A stretch of DNA of 64,000 nt, from the NCBI GenBank assembly GCA_963807225.1, contig CAWEAD010000005.1:248001-312000 (forward strand). Direction: 5' to 3'. This stretch comes from JAGVGT01 sp963807225 (GTDB lineage Bacteria; Desulfobacterota; Desulfobulbia; Desulfobulbales; JAGXFP01). A program made the translations under genes and the position numbers. Each line of letters starts with the position of its first letter. Positions within the stretch are counted from its first letter, which is position 1. Below the pieces are notes generated by a model, which was not told the DNA's origin, searched no databases, and worked only from the letters and a program-made list of their open reading frames with translations. Shown here piece by piece: positions 36,704-45,972 of this stretch.

Positions 36704-37395
36704 TCCTGGCAGATTTCGGCACTTCTTATTCGAAATTCCTCGACCTGGGCGCGACAAATCCCCAACCCAGCATCGTCGCCACCCGGGAGCTGCCCCGAAA
36801 CCTGAGGGTGGATCTGGCCACCGGCCACAACGGCAAACGTTTCGGCGGTCGCTACGTCAACGAGCTGACCGCCTTGGCCCGTGGGGCCGAAGCCCTGCTC
36901 CGGGTGCCGAGCTATCTGATTCTCGATTGCGGCAGCCGGGACATCAAGTATATCCGCTACCGTGACGGACAATTACAGGATATGGGCTGGAACGCCGAAT
37001 GCGGCGCCTCCATGGGCTTCACGGTCGAACTTCTGGAACGCTACTACAACCTGGACTTCCAGCAACTGCCGGTGCCGGATAAGACCTTCTCGGTTACCTG
37101 CGGGGTCCTGGGCTTAAGCGATATTTTCGACGCCATCACCTCGGGCACCGACGAAGCCGAGGCAGTGGCCCGCTTCGTCCGGGGAATCGCCATCAATGCT
37201 TACCGTTTTGCCGGTTCACCAGACAAACTTTACCTATCAGGAGGCCTGTGCGACAACCCGCTGTTCGTTAATAGTTTTCCCTGTGAGGTGGAACCACTTG
37301 GCCGATTCGTCCTCTTGGCCGGTTTACGACACACCCTTGAACATTATCCGGAAAATCAGGGCGCGCCCCGGAGGCAATTAAATTCCCTGGGATAA
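36700..37395 (+). CDS. BadF/HgdC-type ASKHA ATPase (dehydratase activase-like)
   Basis: 231 aa. The ASKHA fold is shown by ADFGTSYSKF (phosphate 1), LILDCGSRDIKYI (phosphate 2) and LYLSGGLCDN (adenosine loop). Two cysteines lie at the positions that in HgdC bridge the dimer with a [4Fe-4S] cluster: Cys101 in ECGASMGFTVELL (compare CAAGTGRFLE) and Cys134 in FSVTCGVLGLSDIF (compare STCTVFAESE). Such activators push a low-potential electron into a partner Fe-S enzyme at the cost of ATP. The usual 2-hydroxyacyl-CoA dehydratase genes are missing; the overlapping 265-aa gene stands in their place. GTG start at 36700. It is the last gene of the crcB-lptFG cluster. Confidence 0.82.
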   Translation: MILADFGTSYSKFLDLGATNPQPSIVATRELPRNLRVDLATGHNGKRFGGRYVNELTALARGAEALLRVPSYLILDCGSRDIKYIRYRDGQLQDMGWNAECGASMGFTVELLERYYNLDFQQLPVPDKTFSVTCGVLGLSDIFDAITSGTDEAEAVARFVRGIAINAYRFAGSPDKLYLSGGLCDNPLFVNSFPCEVEPLGRFVLLAGLRHTLEHYPENQGAPRRQLNSLG

Positions 37396-37569
37396 ATTCA
37401 ACCGATGCTGACAACCATGCTTGACAAGACAGCTTTTCATCGGCTGCGTAACCACGCAAGCCATTTTCACTATCTACTTGTATTTACACGACAATAAATA
37501 ATTCTTGACTATTTCCAAGGGCCTTTTATTATCAACTGACCTGACAAACCGAGGGGGAGAACAGCCGGG

Positions 37570-38592
37570 ATGGCCGTGAAACCGACATACGAGGAAATGG
37601 TAGAGTCTTTACGCAGGCTGGAAGCGGAACTCGCCGGCCAACGTCAGGATCTCGCCCTCCTCCGGGCCGACCATGCCAGACTGCAGGCCATCCTCGAATC
37701 GGCCATTCACGCAATCATCGTGGTCAATGACCGGGGCCTGGTCATCGAATGGCCAAGTCAGGCCGAGCTGCTCTGCGGCTGGAGCCGCAACGAGATGCTC
37801 GGCAAACCGATCTCAACCATCATGCCTCCACGAATCCGGGAAAAGCACCAGTACTTCTTGAGCGAAGTTCTCAACGGAGAAAGAGGCTCCACCTTCGGCA
37901 AGCGGATCGAGACTACCATTCTTTACCGAAACGAATTCGAGGTGCCGGTCGAACTGGCGGTTACCATGAGCAGAATCGGTGACCGCCATGAGCTAACCCT
38001 TTTCCTGCACGACATCACCGAACGCAAAAATTACGAAGCCCAGTTGCAACACATATCGATTTCCGATGAACTCACAGGGCTCTTCAATCGACGGGGGTTC
38101 ATGACTCTGGCCGACAAGCACCTGAAGGTAGCGCAACGATGCGGCAAGGATGTTTTTCTGCTCTATGCCGATTTCGACAACATGAAGTCGATAAACGACA
38201 CCCTTGGCCATGCAGTTGGTGACAATGCCCTGGTCGAAACCGCCGTGATCCTGAAGAACACCTTCCGCCAGGCCGACTTGATAGGTCGGGTTGGCGGCGA
38301 CGAGTTTATCGTGCTGATGAGCGAAAACAAAGAATGCGGGGGAGAGGAAGCGGTGCTCGAACGGCTGGAGCAGGAGATTGACAAAGCCAACAGCCAGGCC
38401 AACCGGAAATACAAGGTGCTGCTCAGCCTGGGTACAGTCCGCTACGACCACACCGAACCCACCACCATCGACGAACTGATGCGCGAGGCCGACCAGTTGA
38501 TGTACGAACATAAGCGGGTCAAAAAAGTACTGGGGCTCGAAAACTATCTACCGGAATCGACCGCTCAGTTAACCAGAAAGGCCAGTAAGTAA
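37570..38592 (+). CDS. PAS-GGDEF diguanylate cyclase
   Basis: 340 aa, soluble. A short coiled coil (about 5-40) leads into a PAS domain (HAIIVVNDRGLVIEWPSQAELL, quoted in part as VVNDRGLVIEW) to ~150, then a GGDEF domain with the active site RVGGDEFIVL. The product-binding I-site RQAD lies five residues before GGDEF, so the enzyme should make c-di-GMP and be inhibited by it. Purine-contact residues FDNMKSINDTLGHAVGD are intact. ATG at 37570. The 3' end overlaps the convergent TauE/SafE gene by 28 bases. No phosphodiesterase lies nearby. Confidence 0.93.
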   Translation: MAVKPTYEEMVESLRRLEAELAGQRQDLALLRADHARLQAILESAIHAIIVVNDRGLVIEWPSQAELLCGWSRNEMLGKPISTIMPPRIREKHQYFLSEVLNGERGSTFGKRIETTILYRNEFEVPVELAVTMSRIGDRHELTLFLHDITERKNYEAQLQHISISDELTGLFNRRGFMTLADKHLKVAQRCGKDVFLLYADFDNMKSINDTLGHAVGDNALVETAVILKNTFRQADLIGRVGGDEFIVLMSENKECGGEEAVLERLEQEIDKANSQANRKYKVLLSLGTVRYDHTEPTTIDELMREADQLMYEHKRVKKVLGLENYLPESTAQLTRKASK

Positions 38593-39464
38593 CGCGAAGC
38601 CACGACCAGCAGCACCAGCAACAACCCCACCTTGATCGGCCGCTGAGCCACATATTTCTGGCATCTGGCCCCCAGATAGCCGCCGATCATCCCGCCGAGA
38701 CCGAACAAACTGCCGAGCAGAAAATCCGGTTGGCTTTCCGTTCCCCCCAATCCACCCAAAGTATACACCAACACCCCCACCAGGGAACTGACCAGAGTCC
38801 CGAAGAGCGAGGCCCCGGCAATGGTATGGACCGGCAAGCGCAGGACCGAGAGGCAGAAGGGGGCCAATATCGCCCCGCCGCCGATACCGTAAGCGCCTCC
38901 CGCCACCCCCACCAGCAGGGCCACTAGAAAGAGGGGACGGGGATCGAAATGATAGCTTTCCCCGTCAAAGTCGAAACTCATCCGGGTCGGACCGAGTCGC
39001 ATCCCGGTGATCCGGGCCCAGGGGTCCGGTGCGTTCTTCTCCTTCGACTTCTTGCGGCCCAGGAGGCTGCGGGCCACCAGACCGGCCAGGTAGAGCAGGA
39101 CCAGACCGACAAAGGGCTTGAAATAGCGAGGATCGTTCAGGTAGGTCAGCCGCAACCGGTAGCCGATGACAATACCCGGCAGACTGCCGGCGGTGATGGT
39201 AGCGGCCAGCGGCCAGTTGAGCCGCCCCTGTCGGCTGTAGCTGACGACGGTGCCCGGGATGGCGAAGACATTGTAGACAAAGTTGGTGGCCGAAACCCCG
39301 GCGGCGGTATAGCCCAGGACGCTCATCTGAAAGGGCAGCAGCAGAAAGGCGCCGGTCACTCCGGCCATGGCCCCGAAAAAGGCAAGCAGGAAGGCTACCC
39401 CCAAAGGCAGCCAGAGCCAGGTGGTAACTCCGGAAACAGGAAAGGTGAATTTCAACATGTCCAC
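38565..39464 (-). CDS. TauE/SafE family sulfite/sulfonate exporter
   Basis: 299 aa integral membrane protein with about eight helices arranged as two repeats. Repeat signatures are GAMAGVTGAFLLLPFQM and YGIGGGAILAPFCLSVL, the glycine-rich loops of the family. A charged loop near 130-165 separates the halves. Members export sulfite, sulfoacetate or related anions; the substrate here is not indicated. It overlaps the diguanylate cyclase gene at their 3' ends and follows the DUF6122 gene on the same strand by 13 bases. Confidence 0.9.
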   Translation of the reverse strand: MDMLKFTFPVSGVTTWLWLPLGVAFLLAFFGAMAGVTGAFLLLPFQMSVLGYTAAGVSATNFVYNVFAIPGTVVSYSRQGRLNWPLAATITAGSLPGIVIGYRLRLTYLNDPRYFKPFVGLVLLYLAGLVARSLLGRKKSKEKNAPDPWARITGMRLGPTRMSFDFDGESYHFDPRPLFLVALLVGVAGGAYGIGGGAILAPFCLSVLRLPVHTIAGASLFGTLVSSLVGVLVYTLGGLGGTESQPDFLLGSLFGLGGMIGGYLGARCQKYVAQRPIKVGLLLVLLVVASRYLLAFLVN

Positions 39465-39477
39465 TTACCAGTCATGT

Positions 39478-39792
39478 TCATAATCGCAGCCAAAGGCAAT
39501 CAAGCCCGTCCAGCCCCAAATGAAGCAGGAGCCCGGCACCGAGCAGTCGGCTGGCCGGAAAGAGGGCCAGCAGCAGGTAGGTCGACGCCGCCACCCAGCC
39601 ATGCAGGGGATGAAAACCCAAACTGCACCGATTGGGATCGAAAATCGGATCGGCCAGCAGATGATCGAAATCAATCAACAGAGCGGTGAGCATGACCAGC
39701 CAGGCCAGCAGCCATTTGCGACGCCAGAAGCCCACGGCCGCCAGGCCCGGCACCGCGAAATGGAGAACGATATGAAGTAAGGGCCGCAGCAA
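39478..39792 (-). CDS. DUF6122 family small membrane protein
   Basis: 104 aa with three or four hydrophobic segments. DFDHLLADPIFDPNRC and GFHPLHGW give the His/Asp pattern of DUF6122, relatives of YdjM-type membrane-bound metal-dependent hydrolases. Function unknown. ATG at 39792 faces the ygiQ gene, so the 101 bases between them hold divergent promoters. Confidence 0.8.
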   Translation of the reverse strand: MLRPLLHIVLHFAVPGLAAVGFWRRKWLLAWLVMLTALLIDFDHLLADPIFDPNRCSLGFHPLHGWVAASTYLLLALFPASRLLGAGLLLHLGLDGLDCLWLRL

Positions 39793-39893
39793 ACGTCATC
39801 CTTCCTGAACTGTTGTTGGTCTTTGCCCGCCCATTATGCTATTCTGCGCCTCGGAGCGCACCAAATAATTTTCCGCCCGCAGGCAGGCCCGCA

Positions 39894-41678
39894 ATGACCA
39901 ATGATTTCCTCCCCGCCACCAGAACCGAGATGACCGCCCGCGGCTGGGAACAGCCGGATATCGTGCTGGTCACCGGTGATGCCTACCTGGACCACCCTTC
40001 CTTCGGAGTCAGCCTGATCGGCCGCTGGCTGGAGGCACACGGGTTCAAAGTGGCGATTCTGGCCCAGCCCCGGCACGACGGGCCTGACGACTTCCAACGC
40101 TTCGGCGCCCCCCGGCTCTTTTTCGGGATCACCGCCGGCAATCTGGATTCCATCGTCGCCAACTACACCGGTAACGCCAAGGTCCGCGACCAGGATGCTT
40201 ACTCGCCGGGCGGCAACCCTTACTTCGGCGAGATCCGCGAGAAAAGCCAGCGCCGACGCCCGGACCGGGCCAGCATCCGTTATGCCGCCCTGGCCCGGCA
40301 GGCGTACCCGGAAACCCCGATCATCATAGGCGGCCTGGAGGCATCATTGCGCCGTTTCATCCATTACGACTACCAGCAGAATCGGCTGCGCGGCTCGGTG
40401 CTGACCGATGCCAAAGCCGATCTGCTGGTCTACGGCATGGGGGAACGCGCCGTCCTGGATGCCGCGCAAAGGCTGGACCGTGGTGAATCCCTGACCGCTA
40501 TTGCCGGTACCTGCGAACGACTGACCGAGAAGGAATTCCGGGCTCGCGACCTGGCCACCCCCTCCCGGCAACTGCCAGGCTGGGAGGAAATCGCCCGGGA
40601 TCCGGCCCTGTTCATGGCGGCGGAACTGGCCATCGACCGCCACGCCCGGGAGTTGTCACCTCAGCCTCTGAGTCAAAAGCAGCAAGCACTTTGGGTCTGG
40701 CAAAACCGGCCGGCCGAACCGCTGAACACCGCCGAACTGGACCGGCTCTATACCCTGCCCTTCCGTCGGGAACCGCATCCGGCCAGCCTCAAGGTGCCGG
40801 CCTGGGAAATGATCCGCCACTCGGTGACCATAGTCCGGGGCTGTTCCGGCAACTGCTCCTTCTGCGCCATTACCCGGCATCAAGGCCCGGTGGTGGTGGA
40901 CCGCAGCCCTGAATCGGTGCTGCGCGAGGTCGCCACCCTGGCCGCCCTACCGCATTTTCGGGGCACAATCAGCGACTTGGGCGGCCCTACCGCCAATCTC
41001 TACGGCACCAGTTGCCGCCTGAAATCCTGCCGGAAGCACGACTGTTTCTTTCCGAAGTTGTGTGAAAACCTGGAGATCGACGAAGAAAAATTCCTCTACC
41101 TGCTGGAGGCCTGCCGGAAAATTGCCGGGGTCAAGAACCTCCATGTCTCGTCGGGATTGCGGATGGAACTGCTGCTGCATACCCCGCGCCTGCTGGCTGC
41201 ACTGATCGGCCACCATCTGCCCGGCGCCATGAAGATCGCCCCCGAGCATACCGAACCGGAGGTTCTGCGTTTGATGCACAAGCCCGGCGGCCGGGTGCTT
41301 TCCGAGTTCCTGGCCCGGGCCCGGAAACTGGCGGCCGCGGCCGGGACCAATCTGAAGTTCACCCCTTACTTCATCGTTTCCCACCCCGGCTGCACCGATG
41401 CCGCCATGGAGCAACTGACCCGCGTAGTGGAAAAGGAACATTTGGAGGTCCGGCAGTTCCAGGATTTCACCCCCACCCCCGGCACCATCTCCACCGCCAT
41501 GTACGTGACCGGCCTTGACCGCGATACCGGGCGGCCGCTCTTCGTGGCCCGCAGCCTGACCGAGCGGCGGCAACAGCGCCAGGCCCTGGAAAGAATCACC
41601 CTGCGCCGCAAACCGACCGGAACCGGCCCCCCGCCTGCCCCAAAAAAACGGCCGATCAAGAAGACCGGCCGCCATTAA
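39894..41678 (+). CDS. YgiQ family radical SAM protein
   Basis: 594 aa, UPF0313. An N-terminal cobalamin-binding-like region (VLVTGDAYLDHPSFGVSLIG) is followed by the radical SAM core with RGCSGNCSFC (CxxxCxxC) binding [4Fe-4S] and S-adenosylmethionine. Further conserved pieces are LGGPTANLYG, a Cys-rich loop CRLKSCRKHDCFFPKLC and MKIAPEHTE. The C-terminus is basic and Pro-rich, as usual in the family. Biochemical role unknown. ATG at 39894 begins the normal family N-terminus and follows an AGGCAGG stretch; an upstream in-frame start would add an unconserved leader. Confidence 0.92.
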   Translation: MTNDFLPATRTEMTARGWEQPDIVLVTGDAYLDHPSFGVSLIGRWLEAHGFKVAILAQPRHDGPDDFQRFGAPRLFFGITAGNLDSIVANYTGNAKVRDQDAYSPGGNPYFGEIREKSQRRRPDRASIRYAALARQAYPETPIIIGGLEASLRRFIHYDYQQNRLRGSVLTDAKADLLVYGMGERAVLDAAQRLDRGESLTAIAGTCERLTEKEFRARDLATPSRQLPGWEEIARDPALFMAAELAIDRHARELSPQPLSQKQQALWVWQNRPAEPLNTAELDRLYTLPFRREPHPASLKVPAWEMIRHSVTIVRGCSGNCSFCAITRHQGPVVVDRSPESVLREVATLAALPHFRGTISDLGGPTANLYGTSCRLKSCRKHDCFFPKLCENLEIDEEKFLYLLEACRKIAGVKNLHVSSGLRMELLLHTPRLLAALIGHHLPGAMKIAPEHTEPEVLRLMHKPGGRVLSEFLARARKLAAAAGTNLKFTPYFIVSHPGCTDAAMEQLTRVVEKEHLEVRQFQDFTPTPGTISTAMYVTGLDRDTGRPLFVARSLTERRQQRQALERITLRRKPTGTGPPPAPKKRPIKKTGRH

Positions 41679-42268
41679 GCAACAAATTTTGCGGCATGGA
41701 ACCACCCGGAAGCATACCCTGCCCAGCCCTCGCCTTAGCTCTTCATCACTGGGATCAGGATCTGGCCATTAAGGGGATATACCTGCCATTTCCCCCCTAC
41801 AATGTCTGGCCTGATCGGCCCCCGCACTAGCAATGGCAGCTGTCCATTAACTGATTATGAGACCGCTATCACCCGGAAAAAGAAAAAGTTCGCTGGATCG
41901 GGGATAGCCTTCAACCACCAACATGAAAAGGATGCCGTCAGAAATCAGCTATTTGGGCAAGCTTACTGACTTCTGGGATAGTTAGCCTATTCACCAGCAG
42001 AAATATTCTCACATAGCTCGTCATTGCCTTGGCGTACCGGACAGAAACAACTCGAAATTGGTGGTGGATATCCTCTCTGTTCTGTGCATAAGATATAGAA
42101 AATCCGACCCTGGCAATCCCCTTGCCGATAATCGGAAATTGCCTGACAGCCGGGCCTCGGAGCCGGCTGCCACGCCGTGATTATCGCCTGCTTGATAGGC
42201 GGGGCGGCAGAATAGGTAAACTAAATGCAGCGAAACGAATAAATCCAGACCGCAATTGGAGGCAAGTT
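41679..42268. other. Non-coding region upstream of katG
   Basis: About 590 bases between ygiQ and the katG ATG. I see no supportable gene, no repeat, and no clear OxyR, PerR or Fur site. It presumably contains the katG promoter and the ygiQ transcript end. The katG ribosome site TTGGAGGCAAGTT lies at its right end. Confidence 0.5.
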
Positions 42269-44465
42269 ATGACTGACGAAAAAAAATGCCCGGTAACTGG
42301 CAGAACCAGCAAACAAGTAGCCGGCGGTGGCAAGGCGAACCGAGATTGGTGGCCTAACCAGCTGAACCTTCATGTTCTGCATCTGCATTCCTCCAAGTCA
42401 AACCCGATGGGCGAGGATTTTGACTACGCTGAAGAATTCAAAAAACTCGACCTGGCGGCCGTGAAGAAGGACCTCTATGCGCTGATGACCGACTCGCAGA
42501 ACTGGTGGCCGGCTGACTGGGGTCATTACGGGGGGCTTTTCATCCGGATGGCGTGGCACAGCGCCGGCACCTACCGCATGGGCGACGGCCGCGGGGGCGC
42601 GGGTTCCGGCAATCAGCGTTTGGCGCCTCTCAACAGCTGGCCTGATAACGTGAACCTCGATAAGGCGCGCCGATTACTTTGGCCGATCAAGCAGAAATAC
42701 GGCCGAAAAATCTCCTGGGCCGATCTGATGATCCTCACCGGCAACTGCGCCCTTGAGTCAATGGGCTTTAAGACCTTCGGCTTCGGTGGCGGCCGCGAGG
42801 ACATCTGGGAGCCGGAGGAGGACATCTACTGGGGCTCCGAGGACAAATGGCTTGGTGACCAGCGTTATTCCGGCGACCGGAACCTCGAGAACCCGCTGGC
42901 CGCCGTGCAGATGGGGTTGATCTACGTGAATCCGGAAGGGCCGAACGGTAAACCGGACCCGGTGGCCTCCGGCCGTGACGTCCGCGAGACCTTTGCGCGC
43001 ATGGCGATGAACGACGAGGAGACCGTCGCGCTGGTCGCCGGGGGACACACCTTCGGCAAATGCCACGGCGCCGGACCGGCGTCGCATGTGGGCCCTGAAC
43101 CGGAAGGCGCCCCCATCGAAGAGCAGGGCCTCGGCTGGAAGAGCAGCTTCGGTAGCGGCAAGGGCGGCGATACGATCAGCAGCGGCATTGAGGGCGCCTG
43201 GAAGCCGAAGCCGACCACTTGGGACATGGGCTACCTGAAGGTGCTGTTCAAGTATGAGTGGGAACTGGTTAAGAGCCCGGCCGGCGCCCACCAGTGGCTG
43301 GCCAAGGATGTGGCCGAAGAGGACCTGGTGGTTGACGCGCATGACCCGAAGAAGAAGAACCGCCCGATGATGACTACGGCGGACCTCTCCTTGCGCTTCG
43401 ACCCGGTCTACGAGCCGATCGCGCGGCGCTACCTCAAGAACCCGAAGGAATTCGCCGATGCTTTCGCCCGGGCCTGGTTCAAGCTGACCCACCGCGACAT
43501 GGGTCCGCGCTCCCGCTATCTCGGCCCTGAGGTCCCGGCGGAGGAACTGATCTGGCAGGATCCGGTGCCGGCGGTCGACCATAAGCTGATCACCAAGAAG
43601 GACATCGCCGACCTCAAGGACAAGATCCTGGCCTCGGGCCTGTCGATCTCCGCAACTGGTCGCGACCGCCTGGGCCTCGGCCTCCACCTTCCGCGGTTCC
43701 GACATGCGCGGCGGCGCGAACGGGGCGCGCCTTCGCCTCGCCCCCCAGAAGGATTGGGAAGTCAACCAGCCGACCCAGTTGCAGAAAGTGCTCAAGACCA
43801 TGGAGAAAATCCGGAAGGAATTCAACAGCGCGCAGTCCGGCGGCAAGAAGGTATCGCTGGCCGACCTGATTGTCCTGGGCGGCTGCGCGGCTGTCGAAGA
43901 AGCGGCGAGGAAAGGTGGGCACAAGGTGACCGTCCCCTTTACTCCAGGCCGCACCGATGCGTCACAGGCGCAGACCGACGCGATATCCTTCGGGGTCCTG
44001 GAGCCGAAAGCGGACGGGTTCCGCAACTACCAGAAGAACAAATACGCTGTCACGGCCGAGGAACTGCTGGTCGACCGGGCGCAACTGCTGACCCTGACCG
44101 CGCCCGAAATGACGGTGCTCATAGGCGGTATGCGCGTGCTGAACGCCAATTTCGGACAGTCGAAGCACGGCGTCTTCACCAAGCGACCGGAGACCCTGAC
44201 CAACGATTTCTTCGTCAATCTGCTCGACATGGGCACGGTGTGGAAGCCGACCGCAGGAGACGCGGACCTGTTCGAGGGGAGCGACCGCCAGAGCGGCAAA
44301 CTCAAGTGGACCGCCACCCGGGTCGACCTGATCTTCGGTGCGAACTCCCAGCTCCGGGCTCTGGCGGAAGTATACGGCTGCGAGGATTCCCAGAAAAAAT
44401 TCCGGCAGGACTTCGTTGCGGCATGGGCCAAGGTGATGGACCTTGACCGTTTCGACCTTGCCTGA
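42269..44465 (+). pseudogene. katG: Catalase-peroxidase KatG (frameshifted)
   Basis: Haem enzyme that removes hydrogen peroxide. From ATG 42269 (GGAGG just upstream) the N-terminal half has distal residues Arg93, Trp96 and His97 in FIRMAWHSAGTYR. The Tyr of the Met-Tyr-Trp adduct is in GLIYVNPEG, its Met in ARMAMNDEE, and the proximal His in GGHTFGKCHGAG. The frame breaks near 43652, at TCG ATC TCC g CAA CTG GTC. Dropping one base restores LVATAWASASTFRGSD and the complete second half, ending MDLDRFDLA at 44465. The corrected length (~730 aa) is normal. All catalytic residues lie before the break, but without the C-terminal half the enzyme would not fold properly. Probably a sequence error. 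Confidence 0.93.
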
Positions 44466-44592
44466 TTTACCATGAATGCCTCCGGGGGCTTCTGCCCGGG
44501 CGACGACAAACGGCCAGCAACCGGTCCCGGCGGTAGGCACTCTGCGCCACCGCTGGACCGGTAGGCTCTCAAGGCGCCTATTCTCAACACGC

Positions 44593-44660
44593 AAAAAAAC
44601 GGCCGGTCGCGAAGACCGGCCGTTTTTGATACATCCGTCCGGCGACAAATCGCCGGACGG
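44593..44660. terminator. Tandem hairpins between convergent katG and cyclophilin genes
   Basis: The first hairpin pairs CGGCCGGTC (44600-44608) with GACCGGCCG (44614-44622), with an A7 run before it and T5 after it: a good bidirectional terminator. The second, a perfect 11-bp stem CCGTCCGGCGA/TCGCCGGACGG (44635-44660) with a CAAA loop, follows eight bases later and lacks a clear U-run on the minus strand. Confidence 0.85.
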
Positions 44661-44671
44661 TATTCTTCCCT

Positions 44672-45210
44672 TTATTTAGCCAGGTTGGGGAAATCCTTAT
44701 CCAGAATCGCGTTCCACTTGGCCACCTTATCGGCCTCCTGGGCCAGCAGCCCGTCGGCGTCACCCTCGATGGTCACGGTCCGGATCAGATCGCCGTTGAT
44801 GATGCGAATTCACCACCTTCTGGTCGGCCTCGCTCTCCACCGCCCCGAAAACCGAATGTTTGCCATCCAGCCAGGGAGTGGGCACGTGGGTGATGAAGAA
44901 CTGGCTGCCGTTGGTGTTGGGCCCGGCGTTGGCCATGGAGAGGATGCCCGGCCGATCATGGCGCAGGGAGGGATCGAACTCGTCGGCGAAGTTGTAGCCC
45001 GGGCCGCCGGTGCCGGTGCCCTTGGGACAGCCGCCCTGGACCATGAAGTCGGGGATGACCCGGTGAAAGCGCAGTTTGTTGTAATAGCCGCGCCGAGCCA
45101 GGTTGACGAAGTTGGCCACGGTGTGCGGGCACTTTGTCGGCAAAAAGCTGCAAGCGGATCGGCCCCTTGCTGGTATCCATGACGGCGGTAAGTTGCTGGT
45201 TGTCGCTCAC
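44672..45210 (-). pseudogene. Cyclophilin-type peptidyl-prolyl isomerase (two frameshifts)
   Basis: Catalyses cis-trans isomerisation at proline. The 5' part starts at GTG 45210 (GGAG upstream) with LTAVMDTSKGPIRLQLFADKVP. The middle frame carries HTVANFVNLARRGYYN, catalytic FHRVIPDFMVQGG, SMANAGPNTNGSQFFITH and DGKHSVFG. The last frame carries INGDLIRTVTIEGDADGLL, ending FPNLAK at 44672. The first join is GTG CCC g CAC ACC (extra base at 45126) and the second is AAT TCG c ATC ATC (extra base at 44804). Without the two extra bases the gene encodes about 178 aa with no signal peptide, a cytoplasmic PpiB-like enzyme. Two separate +1 breaks in one short gene argue for sequence errors or decay. 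Confidence 0.88.
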
Positions 45211-45528
45211 TCTATTCTCCTGAAAATTAGGGGTTAATGTGTAAAAAAGGGGAAGATAGCACCGGTACGGTCGAAATGCAACCCGGCAAAGCGGCAGATC
45301 AGTCACCCGCTGCCCCGACAAGTTCGGCTTTATTTTCTGTAAATCCCAGTCACCTGGCCGCCGGCCTCCCTGCTGATCCGGCTCAGACTGGGGCGAGATT
45401 TTCCCTGGCAAAAGTGCGTCCGGCGTAATTCCGATTGGTAATTTAGCTGACAATTGAATATATTTATTTCCCCTGGCTGACTTGCTATAAATCAGGCGGC
45501 CGGCAACACCTCCGACCATTGGTTCAAA

Positions 45529-45972
45529 ATGCGTAAAGACGAAGTACCCCAAGACGAAGGCATTGCCGAAGGGCTCAAGGAAGTCACCTATGCGGTGGAC
45601 GAGACGGGGAGCTACGTGGTCGTGCCCAGCGCCGGCTGGGAACCAAAAAACATTTCCAACTATCAGGCATGGGAGGTGATCGCCGCCCAGATCGAAGCGG
45701 CCCGCCGTGAAGTTATGGCCGGTAAGGTCTCTCCCCTGGCCTTCCATATGGCCCGCAACCAGATGAATATCGCCCTGCTGGCCCAGTACATGGGGTTCTG
45801 GCGCTGGCGGGTTTGCCGACATCTCAAACCGGCGATCTTTGCCGGGCTGTCCCCGAAAATCCTGGAAAATTACGCCGCCATGTTGCGCACTACGGTGGCG
45901 GAATTGCAGGACATCACTCTGGTCGCCAAACTGCGGATCCCCGGCCGAGCCAAGGATACCGATGAAGATTGA
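45529..45972 (+). CDS. Unknown 147-aa protein upstream of the BtrH-like gene
   Basis: Not recognised. Soluble, no signal peptide. An acidic N-terminus (DEVPQDEGIAEG) is followed by a strand-rich region and helices from about residue 45 (NYQAWEVIAAQIEAARREV). MARNQMNIALLAQYMG near 82-97 and FAGLSPKILENYAAML look like helix-turn-helix-like packing but I would not call it a DNA-binding protein. It overlaps the BtrH-like gene by 11 bases, so the two are co-translated and probably act together. ATG at 45529. Confidence 0.75.
   Translation: MRKDEVPQDEGIAEGLKEVTYAVDETGSYVVVPSAGWEPKNISNYQAWEVIAAQIEAARREVMAGKVSPLAFHMARNQMNIALLAQYMGFWRWRVCRHLKPAIFAGLSPKILENYAAMLRTTVAELQDITLVAKLRIPGRAKDTDED

Noticed and set aside
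42758..44026. 422-codon open frame antisense to katG
   Set aside because: Mirror of KatG coding sequence; no start site or recognisable domain.
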